Source: Paracoccaceae bacterium
Lineage (GTDB): Bacteria; Pseudomonadota; Alphaproteobacteria; Rhodobacterales; Rhodobacteraceae
Assembly: GCA_028284605.1 (NCBI GenBank)
Contig: JANQRL010000032.1
Coordinates: forward strand, 1-64,000
Length of the DNA: 64,000 bases
Direction of reading: 5' to 3'
Positions 24,305-34,909 of the stretch are shown here, one piece after another. Under the pieces are notes generated by a model. The model had not been told where the DNA came from. It did not search any database and saw only the letters and a list, made by a program, of their open reading frames with translations. Each line of letters begins with the position of its first letter. The first letter of the stretch is position 1. Position numbers and translations under genes: made by a program.

Positions 24305-27300
24305 TCAGAGATCCGCCGTCAGGAGACGCAATGTCACGATCTCGTAAGGCGCGACGGTCAGGTTCACGCTATCGCCGTCCATCGCCATCGCCTGACCGCC
24401 CTCCTCCAGCAGGGTCTCCCGCTCGACCCCGACGATCCGCGGATCGAAGCTGAGCCGCACCGGCCCGCGGCCGCGCTGCGCCTCATAGAGCCGCAGGATC
24501 AGCCCGCGCCCGTCCTCCGCCGGCTTGATCGTCTCCACCGTGACGTTCGGCGCGTCGCAGCGCACCAGCGGCCCGGCCAACCCGCGCCCCGCCGCACCAT
24601 GAACCGGCAACACCCGCACCGGATGGTTCAGGGCATAGGCCTCTTGCGGCACGCTCTCGCGCCAGTTCCCGGGATGCGGGAGCAGGGAATAGGCGAAAGC
24701 GTGGAGCCCCTGATCGGAGCCTTCGTCCGGCATCGTCGCCGATTTGATGAGCGACAGCCGCAGCGTGTCGCCCTGCACGTCGTAGCCGTATTTGCAGTCG
24801 TTCAAGAGCGCCACGCCGTAGCCGGCCTCGCTCAGATCCGCCCATTTCTGCGCCGGCACCTCGAAGCGGGCGGCATCCCAGCTTGTATTGCGATGGGTCG
24901 GCCGCTCCACCTGGCCCCACTGGATTTCGTAGGTGGCGAGTTGCGAGCGGACCGTGACCGGGAACGCGGCCTTCAGGAGGAAATGGCTCTCGTGCCAGTC
25001 GACCTCGGTCTCGAAATCGATCCGCCGGTTGCCCTGGTGCAGCAAGATGCGCTGGCGAATGACGGAATGCCGCCATTGCCGTTCGAGCGCGACGACGGCC
25101 CGCAGGGGCCCCGTCTCGACGATCTCGAGCCGGGTCAGGTCGGCGACCACCTCGCCGCGCTCCTCGAAGAAGATATCGATGTCCCAGGCATCCCAGCTCA
25201 CCGGGCGATCCTCGAACGCCTGAAGCTGATTGCCCCGCGCGCCGGGCCGCAGGACGTCGCGGGCGGCTTCCTTGTCGTAGAGCCGGTGCAGCATCCCGTC
25301 GGGGCCGATCTCGACGGTCAGGAGCCCGTTTTCGAGGACGAACCAGCCCTGGCTCTCGGTGGCGGTCACCGTGTCGGCGGGCTCCGCGACGGCGGCGGTC
25401 GGGGCAAGCGCCGTCAGCGCGTAACCGGGCCGCTTGGGCAGCGCGATGAGGACCCCGTCCTCGACGGGCTGCGCGGGGAGCGGGGCGCCGGTGGCCGCGT
25501 CCGCGAAGCGGCCTTCGGCGCCCTCGAGCACCACATGGCGGGCCGTACCCTTGGGTGCCGCATCGATTAGCAGAAGACGCGCGGTCTCCGGCAGGGCCGG
25601 CATCAGCGCCTTCGCCGCCTCTTCGAGGGCGGTCTCAGCGAGCATCACGATACGGGCGAAATCCTTGCGGGCGTCCGCGAAGACAGACGCCACGGAGGTG
25701 CCGGTCAGAATGTCATGGAACTGGTTCAGCAGAAGAAGCCGCCAGGCTTCGTCGAGATCGGGCGCCTCGGCGCCTTCCAGAACAGCCAGCGCCCCAACGA
25801 ATTCGGCATCGTGGAGCAGCGCCTCGCAGGTCCGGTTGGCGCGCTTGATCCAACCTTGGGAGGTCAGCACGCCGCGATGCCCTTCGAGATAGAATTCGCC
25901 CGACCAGACCGGGCGGCGGCCCGGCAGTTTCTCGATGGTCTCGAAATAGTCCCGCACCGTCGACGGCGTCAGCCGCGGCGCGCCGGGGATCGCCCCGAAT
26001 GCCCTCGCCCGGCGGATCAGCTCGTCCGTGGGCCCGCCACCGCCATCGCCGTAGCCGTAGCAGATCATCAGGTCCTGCACGCTCTCCTTCGCGGTCGAGC
26101 GGCGCCAGGTGCCGATCACCTCCACCGCCGAGAGGTCGGACTTGTAGTTCGTCGGGAACGGCAGGTGCTGGACGTCCCGCGGGGTGGTGAGGAATTGGGC
26201 CAGCACCCGGGAGCCGTCGATGCCTTCCCACCAGGTCGTGGAGCTGGGCATCTGGTTGTACTGGTTCCAGTTCACCTTGTTGGTGACGAACCATTTGAGC
26301 CCCGCCTGTTTCATGATCTGCGGCAGGCAGGCCGGGAAGCCGAACGTGTCGGGCAGCCACAGGACAGGCGTCTCGGCGCCCGCGCCCAGATTGTCTTTCA
26401 CCCAGGTCCGGGCGACCAGAATCTGCCGGATCAGCGCCTCGGGCCCCGGCATGTTGGCGTCGGGCTCCACCCACATGCCGCCCAGGACCTCCCAGCGGCC
26501 CTCCATCACGCGCTCCCGGATCGCTTCGAAAATCTCGGGGAAATCGGTCTTGGTCCAGGCATAGAGCTGCGGTTGGGAATGGGAGAACTTGAAGCCCGGA
26601 TGATCCTCCATCAGGCGCAGCACGTTGGAATAGGTGCGCGCGTTCTTCTGCCGGATCTGGTCGATGGGCCAGAGATAGGCGACGTCCATATGGGCATGGC
26701 CGATACCGTGGAGCCGGACATCGATCGGGCTGCCCGCCTTGGCGATGCCGTCCTCCAGCCGCTCCCGTGCGCCCTGGATCGAGGCACGGAAGGCGTCGCC
26801 CATCGGATCGCGGGTGTCGAGCGCCAGAAAGGCGCTGTCGAGACTGCTCAGGAGGCCGTGTTTCTCCGGGCGGTCGTCATGGAGTTCGCAGGCCACGTCC
26901 AATGCGACCTCAGCGAAGGTGGCGAATTCCTCCAGCTCGCGATCGCGGTCGATCACGGCGCAGGGCTTCAGGAAGAGCTTCGAGTGATCGCCCGGGTCCG
27001 GCGGCCAGCCGGTGAGGCCGGTCCAGCCGTGGAGCATCAGCTCGCGCTCGGTCCCGTCGGCCAGGGCTGGATCGAGGGCGATGGTGTGGTGGTAGCGGTC
27101 GGCGGAGGCCAGCGGCCGGCCGTCGATATAGAGCAGCGCCTCGGGATGGGTGAAGATGTCCCCCGCCACGCCGAGCGGCAGGTGGAGCGCCGGGTTCTCC
27201 CAGCCCGGCGGCACGGTGAAGACGGACCGCAGCACGAAGTGGAGGTTCTGGGCGCCCCAATACTCGTTCCAGCCGAGCGTCTCGGGCGGCGCATCGGCAT

Positions 27301-27451
27301 AGGCCAATCCGGGATCGGGGCGGGTCGCGGCGTCGGGCAGGTATTCGATCCGGAACGGCGCGATGGGCCGCGTTGCCCGGGCCTGCCTGGTGCGGATCAG
27401 ATCAATCCGCTTCCCGATCTTCTCGGCCGTCAGCCGCAGGGAATGGGTCAT
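24305..27451 (-). CDS. GH38 alpha-mannosidase
   Basis: A 1048-residue glycoside hydrolase family 38 enzyme. The metal-binding segment is HAHMDVAYLWP (about residues 252-262), the nucleophile Asp368 lies in LWLPDTFGFP, and NQFHDILTG supplies a further zinc ligand. The long C-terminal half is the usual beta-rich region. There is no signal peptide, so it would act in the cytoplasm on imported oligosaccharides. It starts 3 bp after the ABC ATPase gene and is the last gene of the operon, which suggests that a mannoside or alpha-mannosylated compound is the imported substrate (inference). Confidence 0.92.
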   Translation of the reverse strand: MTHSLRLTAEKIGKRIDLIRTRQARATRPIAPFRIEYLPDAATRPDPGLAYADAPPETLGWNEYWGAQNLHFVLRSVFTVPPGWENPALHLPLGVAGDIFTHPEALLYIDGRPLASADRYHHTIALDPALADGTERELMLHGWTGLTGWPPDPGDHSKLFLKPCAVIDRDRELEEFATFAEVALDVACELHDDRPEKHGLLSSLDSAFLALDTRDPMGDAFRASIQGARERLEDGIAKAGSPIDVRLHGIGHAHMDVAYLWPIDQIRQKNARTYSNVLRLMEDHPGFKFSHSQPQLYAWTKTDFPEIFEAIRERVMEGRWEVLGGMWVEPDANMPGPEALIRQILVARTWVKDNLGAGAETPVLWLPDTFGFPACLPQIMKQAGLKWFVTNKVNWNQYNQMPSSTTWWEGIDGSRVLAQFLTTPRDVQHLPFPTNYKSDLSAVEVIGTWRRSTAKESVQDLMICYGYGDGGGGPTDELIRRARAFGAIPGAPRLTPSTVRDYFETIEKLPGRRPVWSGEFYLEGHRGVLTSQGWIKRANRTCEALLHDAEFVGALAVLEGAEAPDLDEAWRLLLLNQFHDILTGTSVASVFADARKDFARIVMLAETALEEAAKALMPALPETARLLLIDAAPKGTARHVVLEGAEGRFADAATGAPLPAQPVEDGVLIALPKRPGYALTALAPTAAVAEPADTVTATESQGWFVLENGLLTVEIGPDGMLHRLYDKEAARDVLRPGARGNQLQAFEDRPVSWDAWDIDIFFEERGEVVADLTRLEIVETGPLRAVVALERQWRHSVIRQRILLHQGNRRIDFETEVDWHESHFLLKAAFPVTVRSQLATYEIQWGQVERPTHRNTSWDAARFEVPAQKWADLSEAGYGVALLNDCKYGYDVQGDTLRLSLIKSATMPDEGSDQGLHAFAYSLLPHPGNWRESVPQEAYALNHPVRVLPVHGAAGRGLAGPLVRCDAPNVTVETIKPAEDGRGLILRLYEAQRGRGPVRLSFDPRIVGVERETLLEEGGQAMAMDGDSVNLTVAPYEIVTLRLLTADL

Positions 27452-27454
27452 CGA

Positions 27455-29188
<1,734 letters not shown>

Positions 29189-29229
29189 TGTGCGGTCTCC
29201 CGGAATAGAGCGTTCGGGGTCGGGCAGGC

Positions 29230-29279
29230 CGATCCTTCGTCGAAGGATCGCGGCAAAACTCTTCGACGAAGAGTTTTGC
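29230..29279. repeat. Palindrome pair inside the Opp/GH38 operon
   Basis: 29230-29250 has arms CGATCCTTC around GTC; 29253-29279 has arms GCAAAACTCTTC around GAC. Both are perfect stems of the TTCGNCGAA type. Unlike the arrays at 15.3, 24.2 and 43.8 kb, it lies between two co-directional genes (permease and ATPase), where it could dampen ATPase and GH38 expression. Confidence 0.85.
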
Positions 29280-29315
29280 GCCCGGCCCAGCCGGATTGTG
29301 CGTCACAGGCCATCT

Positions 29316-30278
29316 TCAGAGCTTCCTCAGCCGGGGGTTCGAGACTTCATCGAGGCCGAGATTGATCAGCAGGAGCCCTATGAACATCACGGCAAGCAGC
29401 AAGGTCGGCAGGCCCCACCACCACCAGAGGTTCTGGATCAGGGCGCCGGCATTGATCGCCTCGTAGATCGTGCGGCCGAGCGTCGGGATCCGCTGCGGGC
29501 CGAGGCCCAGGACCTCGAGCCCCACGGCGGTGACGATGGAGGTGGTCACGTTCGCGATGAAGGAGCCGAAGAGGTAGGGAACCAGGTTCGGCAGCATCTC
29601 GCGGAACATGATGTGGCTCGTCGAGGCGCCGGAGAGCCGGGCCATCTGCACATAGCCCGACTCGCGCATCGAGAGCACCTGCGCCCGGATCAGGCGGGTC
29701 GGCGATTGCCAGACGAAACAGGCGATCAGGAGCGCCATCATGGTGAGCGTCACATCGCCATAGGCCGCCTGGAACACGACGAGGATCAGAAGCGGCGGGA
29801 TGGTGATCATGACGTCCGACAGAACCCGGATCACATCGTCGGTGCGGCCCCGGACGAAACCCGCGGTGAAGCCGAGCACGATGCCGACCGACATCCCCAC
29901 GAGCGAGGCCAGGAGCCCCACGAAGAGCGAGTTCGGCGCCCCGATGATGATCGCCGCCAGCATGTCGCGGCCCGACCCGTCGGTACCGAGCGGATGGGCC
30001 AGCAACCCCTCCTGCCCGCGCAGGTTCTCGAACCCGTAGGGCGCCTGCCGCGGCATCGCGGAGCCCACGAAAACCAGATCGGGGTCCCAGAAGATGCGGC
30101 CCAGAATGCCCATGGCCACGATGCCAAGGAGGATGCCGACCCCCCACATGAGCTTCGGATTGCGCCAGGGATTGTCGAAACGCCGCATCCGGCGCATCTG
30201 CTTTTCCGTCACCCCGGACATATCCGCCTGGGCGGTCTGGGCCTCGCCGGCATGGGCCTGTGACTGCTGGTCGGTCAT
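29316..30278 (-). CDS. Opp/Dpp-type ABC permease (DppC-like)
   Basis: A 320-residue inner-membrane permease of the DppC/OppC class. It has an N-terminal cytoplasmic tail, a first membrane segment (LMWGVGILLGIVAMGILGRIF), the HPLGTDGSGRDMLAAIIIGAPNSL segment typical of this class and five further hydrophobic stretches. It starts 3 bp after the DppB-like gene. About 127 bp with two palindromes separate it from the ATPase gene. Confidence 0.92.
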   Translation of the reverse strand: MTDQQSQAHAGEAQTAQADMSGVTEKQMRRMRRFDNPWRNPKLMWGVGILLGIVAMGILGRIFWDPDLVFVGSAMPRQAPYGFENLRGQEGLLAHPLGTDGSGRDMLAAIIIGAPNSLFVGLLASLVGMSVGIVLGFTAGFVRGRTDDVIRVLSDVMITIPPLLILVVFQAAYGDVTLTMMALLIACFVWQSPTRLIRAQVLSMRESGYVQMARLSGASTSHIMFREMLPNLVPYLFGSFIANVTTSIVTAVGLEVLGLGPQRIPTLGRTIYEAINAGALIQNLWWWWGLPTLLLAVMFIGLLLINLGLDEVSNPRLRKL

Positions 30279-30281
30279 GGC

Positions 30282-31292
30282 TCAGCTCCCCTCATGGCGA
30301 ATGCGGGGATCGATCAGCGGATAGATCAGATCGACGACGAAGACGCTGAGCGCGGTCATCAGGATGATGACGTAACTGACCCCCTGGATGACCGGGAAAT
30401 CCTGGTTGAGGATCGCGTCGTAGAGGAGCTTACCCATCCCGTTATAGGCGAAGATGCGCTCCACCAGCACCTGACCGGCGATCAGGAGGCCGATCTTCAG
30501 CGCGAAGGCGGTGATCTGCGGCAGGATCGCGTTGCGGATCATGTAGCGGTAGAGGATGTAGCGGTTCTTCAGCCCCTTGGCCTTGGCCAGCGTGGTGTAG
30601 TCCTCGCCCTGCACGGTGATCATCAGGCCGCGCATGCCAAGCGCCCAGAAACCGAAGGTCACCACGACGATGGAGAGCGCCGGCAGGAAGCCGTGATGCA
30701 GGACCGAGACGATGAAGTCCCAGGACCAGCCCGGCTCCACGAGGAGGCCGTAGGAGCCGGTCAGCGGAAACCATCCCAGATTGGCCGAGAAGATCCACAT
30801 CAGGAGCAGGGCGGAAAGGATCGGCGGGATCGAGGTGAAGACCATGGCCGCCGGGATCGCGACCTTCCAGAGCTTCGGCGTGTGCTCCCAGACCATCAGC
30901 GCGCCGAGGAGGTTGCCGATGATGAAGGTGATGATCAGCGACAGGATCATCAGGCCCAGCGTCCAGGGCAGGGCCTGGCCGATGAGTTCGGACACGGGCG
31001 TCGGGAAGTTCGCCGTCGAGAGCCCGAAATCGAGGGTGACGACGTTCAAGAGATACTTGAAGTACTGCACGATCAGCGGGTCGTTGAGCCCGAAATTCTC
31101 CTGCAACTGGGCGAGGATCTGATCGGAATTGGCGACGGCGCCGCCGCCCGCGGCCATCCGGCTCAGCATGATCTCGGCGGGGTCGACCGGGCTGAGCCGG
31201 GGAATGATCCAGATCAGCGTCGCGGCGATGAAGACCGTCAGAACCAGCGTGAAGGCCCGGTTCATCAGGTAGCTAGTCGGTATCTTCGTCAT
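30282..31292 (-). CDS. Opp/Dpp-type ABC permease (DppB-like)
   Basis: A 336-residue inner-membrane permease of the DppB/OppB class, with an N-terminal membrane segment (AFTLVLTVFIAATLIWIIP), a periplasmic region containing NFGLNDPLIVQYFKYL, and the ABC-contact region VQGEDYTTLAKAKGLKNRYI. It follows the binding protein after a 143-bp spacer that contains a strong stem-loop, an arrangement usual where the binding protein is made in excess. Confidence 0.92.
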   Translation of the reverse strand: MTKIPTSYLMNRAFTLVLTVFIAATLIWIIPRLSPVDPAEIMLSRMAAGGGAVANSDQILAQLQENFGLNDPLIVQYFKYLLNVVTLDFGLSTANFPTPVSELIGQALPWTLGLMILSLIITFIIGNLLGALMVWEHTPKLWKVAIPAAMVFTSIPPILSALLLMWIFSANLGWFPLTGSYGLLVEPGWSWDFIVSVLHHGFLPALSIVVVTFGFWALGMRGLMITVQGEDYTTLAKAKGLKNRYILYRYMIRNAILPQITAFALKIGLLIAGQVLVERIFAYNGMGKLLYDAILNQDFPVIQGVSYVIILMTALSVFVVDLIYPLIDPRIRHEGS

Positions 31293-31382
31293 GGCGTCCT
31301 CCCTGCCGCACCCCTCCGCGCGGCCCGCCTCTGCCGGATCATGGCCCGGAAAATTCCCGAACCAGGCCCGCCCGATAGGTTC

Positions 31383-31411
31383 GGCCCCCCGACCGGGTGG
31401 ATCGGGGGGCC
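31383..31411 (-). terminator. Stem-loop between binding protein and permease genes
   Basis: A 10-bp GC stem (GGCCCCCCGA / TCGGGGGGCC, 9-base loop) lies 24 bases downstream of the binding-protein stop on the minus strand, without a clear T-run. It is likely an attenuator or 3-prime stabiliser of the binding-protein mRNA. Confidence 0.6.
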
Positions 31412-31435
31412 TTGGTCACGCAATCTACACCCGGA

Positions 31436-33163
31436 TCACTCGACCTTTTCGAGGTTGTGGATGATCTGATGGGTATGGTTCCACCAGAAGAACGGGTGGT
31501 TGTAGTAGTTCTCGTTGGTCGGCCAGCCGGTCCAGTAGGTCTCGTTGAACGGCAGGAGCTTCGCCGCCTGCACCAGCGGGATGAACGGCACTTCGGCATC
31601 GAGATACTGATAGGCTTCAGCCACCAGCGCCGGGATCTCCGGATCGCCGAGGGCGCGGTTGCCGATATCGTCGACGATGGCCGAATAGGCCTCCGCCCCT
31701 GCGCCGTCCCAGCGCGAGGTGTTGTTGAAGCCCGGGCTGCGCTCGCCCACCGGCACGACATCGGCCACGGTGTAGCGGCCCATCGAGGCCCAGGGCTCGT
31801 TCACCGACCCGCAGGAGAGCCAGCTATAGGACATCTCATAGGCGCCGAAGGGCAGCACCTCGCCCCAGAACACACCGTTTTCGACCGGCACCGAGCGGGC
31901 ATCGATCCCGGCCCGCTGAAGCTGCTCGACGATGACGTCGATGGTCCGGGTATATTCGGTCGAGGCGGAATTGACGTGGATTTCCACCGCCAGCCGTTCG
32001 CCGTCCTTCTCGTAGTAATCGCCGTTGCGGGTCCAGCCCTCGCCCTCGATCAGCGCCTGGGCGGCGTCGACATCGGCGCGTTCCGGCAGGCCGTAACCCG
32101 CCTCGACGATGGCATCGACGAAGGGCGCCATGGAGCCGTAATCGGCAAACATCGTGGTCGAGGCCGTGGTCGTGCCCTCATAGGCCACGTTCACGATCTG
32201 GGACCGGTCGATGATATGGGCCACGGCGCGGCGCATCTCGGCGCTGTCCCAGGGCGCGACGGTGGTATTGATCTCGAGCTGCCGGGCGCAGGGATCGGCG
32301 GCGGCGAAGGGATAGTCCTCGTACCAGGCGATGACCGCCGGGTTCTGCGCCTGCATCGCCTCGAAGGTGCCGATGGTGACGTTCTGCGCCGCGTCGAGCT
32401 GGTTCGTCACCATGAGCTGGGCGCGGCTCTCCTCGCCGCCGGTTTCAAGGAACACGACGCGCTGCGGCGCCGGCAGGTCCATAAAGCCGGTCTGAGCGCC
32501 CCACCAATCGTCGTTGCGGTCCCAGATCGCCCGGTTCGTCGCGGACGACGTGTAGGTATAGGGCCCGGTGCCGATCGGCGGGAAGAAGGTGAAGGTGGCG
32601 GGGTCCTGACCGGCCCAGACATGCTCGGGCATGATCAGGAACGAGCCGAAGATGCGCACGCCGAAGTTTTCGACGATGAAGCGCGGGTTCGGGGCGTTCA
32701 GGGTAAACTCGACGGTCAGGTCGTCGATCTTCGTCACGCTCGCCACCTGGGCGCGGATCGTGGCGGCCTCGCGCGAACTCAGCTCCTCGTTGCCGAGCGC
32801 CATCTCGACGGTGAAGAGCACGTCATCGGCGTTGAACGCCTCGCCATCCGACCATGCCACGCCGTCGCGCAGCGAGATCGTGAAGACGTCATTGGCCTCG
32901 TTCGCCTCGAAACCGGTGGCCAGCCAGGGCTCCACCTCTCCCGACCCGTAATTCAGGATGAAAAGCGGCTCCCACATGGTCTGGTGGGCGCCGTGCATCC
33001 GCTTGGTTCCGGGCGTGAACCAGTTGAAGTTCTCCGGGTCGGAAATCGTCCGGTCGAGGTCAAAGATCACGGTGTCCTCGCGCGCCACGTTCTGAGCCAT
33101 CGCGCCGGAAACGGCGGTCAGGGCCAGAGCCGAGGAAAGCAGGACGGCTTTCGTCAGTCGCAT
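31436..33163 (-). CDS. Family 5 ABC substrate-binding protein
   Basis: A 575-residue periplasmic binding protein of solute-binding family 5 (Opp/Dpp/Nik class). Residues 1-23 form a signal peptide ending SGAMA before QNVARED. Family traits are TMWEPLFILNYGSGEVEPWLATGFE, FTISLRDGVAWSDGEAFNADDV and the region around ADPCARQLEINTTVAPWDS. The many aromatic residues near the C-terminus (ENYYNHPFFWWNHTHQ) resemble family members that bind oligosaccharides. With a GH38 mannosidase in the operon, a mannose-containing saccharide is a reasonable guess, but peptides cannot be excluded. Confidence 0.9.
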   Translation of the reverse strand: MRLTKAVLLSSALALTAVSGAMAQNVAREDTVIFDLDRTISDPENFNWFTPGTKRMHGAHQTMWEPLFILNYGSGEVEPWLATGFEANEANDVFTISLRDGVAWSDGEAFNADDVLFTVEMALGNEELSSREAATIRAQVASVTKIDDLTVEFTLNAPNPRFIVENFGVRIFGSFLIMPEHVWAGQDPATFTFFPPIGTGPYTYTSSATNRAIWDRNDDWWGAQTGFMDLPAPQRVVFLETGGEESRAQLMVTNQLDAAQNVTIGTFEAMQAQNPAVIAWYEDYPFAAADPCARQLEINTTVAPWDSAEMRRAVAHIIDRSQIVNVAYEGTTTASTTMFADYGSMAPFVDAIVEAGYGLPERADVDAAQALIEGEGWTRNGDYYEKDGERLAVEIHVNSASTEYTRTIDVIVEQLQRAGIDARSVPVENGVFWGEVLPFGAYEMSYSWLSCGSVNEPWASMGRYTVADVVPVGERSPGFNNTSRWDGAGAEAYSAIVDDIGNRALGDPEIPALVAEAYQYLDAEVPFIPLVQAAKLLPFNETYWTGWPTNENYYNHPFFWWNHTHQIIHNLEKVE

Positions 33164-33254
33164 GGGTCTTCCTCCCTATTTGCCCGGCTTGCGGTGCCGG
33201 ACCTTCGTTATGATGCCCCCGCGCTCGTGCCGGGACGTCGCCAGACTGCGCCTC

Positions 33255-33935
33255 TCAGCGCAGGTAATCCATCACCAGGACGCGGGTGGCGTCGGGGATG
33301 TCGTCCTTGGTCAGCTCCACCTCAGGACCGAAGGCGAAATCGACGTCCTCGTCCTTGAAATGGGCCAGAAAGCTCTCGATCCACATCGTGTTCCGGGGCT
33401 TGTAGGTCAGCGTGCGGAAATGCATCGGGATGACCAGCTTCGGGCGGACCGCGTAGATCATCTTCATCAGGTCGGGCAGTTCGATGGTCAGGTAGCCGCC
33501 GGCCAGCGCGAAGAGCACGTCCACATCCTCGAAGAACGCGATCTGGCTGTCGGTCAGCGGATTGCCCACATCGCCCATATGGGCGCAGCGGATGCCGTCG
33601 AGGGTGAACCGGTACATGCCGTTCTGTCCCGGAACCTCATGTTCGGGGTGGTGTTCCCATTCCATCGCCTGGATCGCGTCGACCTCGATCCCCCTGGCCT
33701 CTCCCTGGCCGCCAGCCTGAGCGATGGTCAGCGCGTTCAGCACCATAGGATCGCCCTTGATCAGGTCGGCGCGGCAATGGGCGTCGTCATCGTCGCTTGA
33801 GACAATCACGAGGTCGGCCACGTCCTCAATCGGTGCATAACCGACCCCTTCTGGCGTGTAGGGGTCGGTTATGACCGTCGGTCCCCTCGCCGGGAGGAGG
33901 CGAAAGGCCGCGTGCCCGTACCATTTGATCTTCAA
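33255..33935 (-). CDS. MBL-fold protein with a degenerate metal site
   Basis: A 226-residue metallo-beta-lactamase-fold protein of the UlaG/YtkL-like kind: KIKWYGHAAFRL at the N-terminus, then ADLVIVSSDDDDAHCRA, CAHMGDVGNPLT, and PKLVIPMHFRT. In the place of the usual HxHxDH metal motif it has SSDDDDAH (residues 46-53), so the first two histidines are lost while the later His residues remain. It lies in the middle of the PhyH-Opp-GH38 operon, 10 bp after the PhyH gene. It may bind metal differently or not be a hydrolase. Substrate unknown. Confidence 0.75.
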   Translation of the reverse strand: MKIKWYGHAAFRLLPARGPTVITDPYTPEGVGYAPIEDVADLVIVSSDDDDAHCRADLIKGDPMVLNALTIAQAGGQGEARGIEVDAIQAMEWEHHPEHEVPGQNGMYRFTLDGIRCAHMGDVGNPLTDSQIAFFEDVDVLFALAGGYLTIELPDLMKMIYAVRPKLVIPMHFRTLTYKPRNTMWIESFLAHFKDEDVDFAFGPEVELTKDDIPDATRVLVMDYLR

Positions 33936-33945
33936 GCGGCCATCC

Positions 33946-34776
33946 TCAGTTGTTGCCGATCACGTGCGGGCTGGACGTCGCCCGGATATCGTCGTTGTCG
34001 GGGCGCGTGTGGTGCTGCCACTGGCCAGTGGGGTCGCTGCCGCGGCAGAGGATCGCCTCGACACCGCGGGCCCAGTCGGGATCGGTCATGCGCACCTCGG
34101 GCGGGCAATAGCGCAGGGTGAGCCCGCAGCGGCGCCGGTCGGAACTGTTGGCCAGCGATCCGTGGACCAGCATATCCGCGTGAAGGCTGATCTGGCCGGC
34201 CTTGAGCGCATTGGTGAAGGGTTCGCCCAGCGCCTCGGCATTGGCGGTGCCCTTGTGAAAGACCGAACCTTCGCCGCGCTCGGAGGTCGGCAGGGCGCCC
34301 TTGTCGTGGGTGCCGGGGATGAAGCGCATCGCCGAGTTCGCCGCATCCGCATCGTCGATGGCGAGCCAGACGGTGACGGTGCGCGCCGGGCTGAGCTTCC
34401 AGAAGCTCGCATCCTGGTGCCAGGGCACGCGTTTCGGGTCATGGGGCTGTTTCGACAGGATCGCGGAGGCCCAACAGACGATATTGGGCCCAACGATATC
34501 CTCGACATGGTCGAGGATGCGCGGGTCCGTCGCGATGTCCCAGATGCCGGCCATGCGGGCCTGATAGCAGTTGATCCCGTAGGCGCCGTCCGGGCCGAGA
34601 TCGGCCATCAGCCCGTCGAAATAGGCGCGGATCCGGGCAATCTCCTCGGCGCCGAAGATGTCGAACGGCTGCACATAGCCTGCGCTGTTGTAGTGGTCGA
34701 TCTCGGCGGGGCTGAGCCGCTTCGGCTGCGGGTTGCGGACCGGCGCGAAGCTCAGGTCCAGCGTGTCGGTTTGCAT
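33946..34776 (-). CDS. Phytanoyl-CoA dioxygenase (PhyH)-family oxygenase
   Basis: A 276-residue Fe(II)/2-oxoglutarate-dependent oxygenase of the PhyH family. The iron ligands are visible as His120 and Asp122 in VPWHQDASFW and the distal His205 in DMLVHGSLAN; an arginine just after it (DRRRCGLTLRY) would hold 2-oxoglutarate. Start 34776 was chosen because GGAG precedes it and upstream sequence does not resemble the family. It is the first gene of the operon, divergent from the AraC-type regulator. Bacterial members hydroxylate varied small molecules; here the substrate might be the aglycone or a modified sugar (inference). Confidence 0.85.
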   Translation of the reverse strand: MQTDTLDLSFAPVRNPQPKRLSPAEIDHYNSAGYVQPFDIFGAEEIARIRAYFDGLMADLGPDGAYGINCYQARMAGIWDIATDPRILDHVEDIVGPNIVCWASAILSKQPHDPKRVPWHQDASFWKLSPARTVTVWLAIDDADAANSAMRFIPGTHDKGALPTSERGEGSVFHKGTANAEALGEPFTNALKAGQISLHADMLVHGSLANSSDRRRCGLTLRYCPPEVRMTDPDWARGVEAILCRGSDPTGQWQHHTRPDNDDIRATSSPHVIGNN

Positions 34777-34836
34777 CGGGGGGTCTCCTCGGACAGCAAG
34801 GCTATGCCTGTGCGGCCCGTGTTCGGAGACCCCACC

Positions 34837-34862
34837 TTGACAAAAAACTGCACTCCTTTGAT
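34837..34862 (+). promoter_or_regulatory. Possible promoter in the araC/phyH divergent region
   Basis: TTGACA at 34837-34842 starts an AT-rich stretch (34837-34875) that stands out in this GC-rich DNA and lies between the divergent regulator and operon. A -10 box is not clear: TTTGAT at 34857 is close but the spacing is short. This is the likely control region of the PhyH-Opp-GH38 operon. Confidence 0.35.
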
Positions 34863-34909
34863 TTTTGCTCTTGGGTTTCTGCGCGTGCGAAAGGGAAAAA
34901 GGGGCGGCT

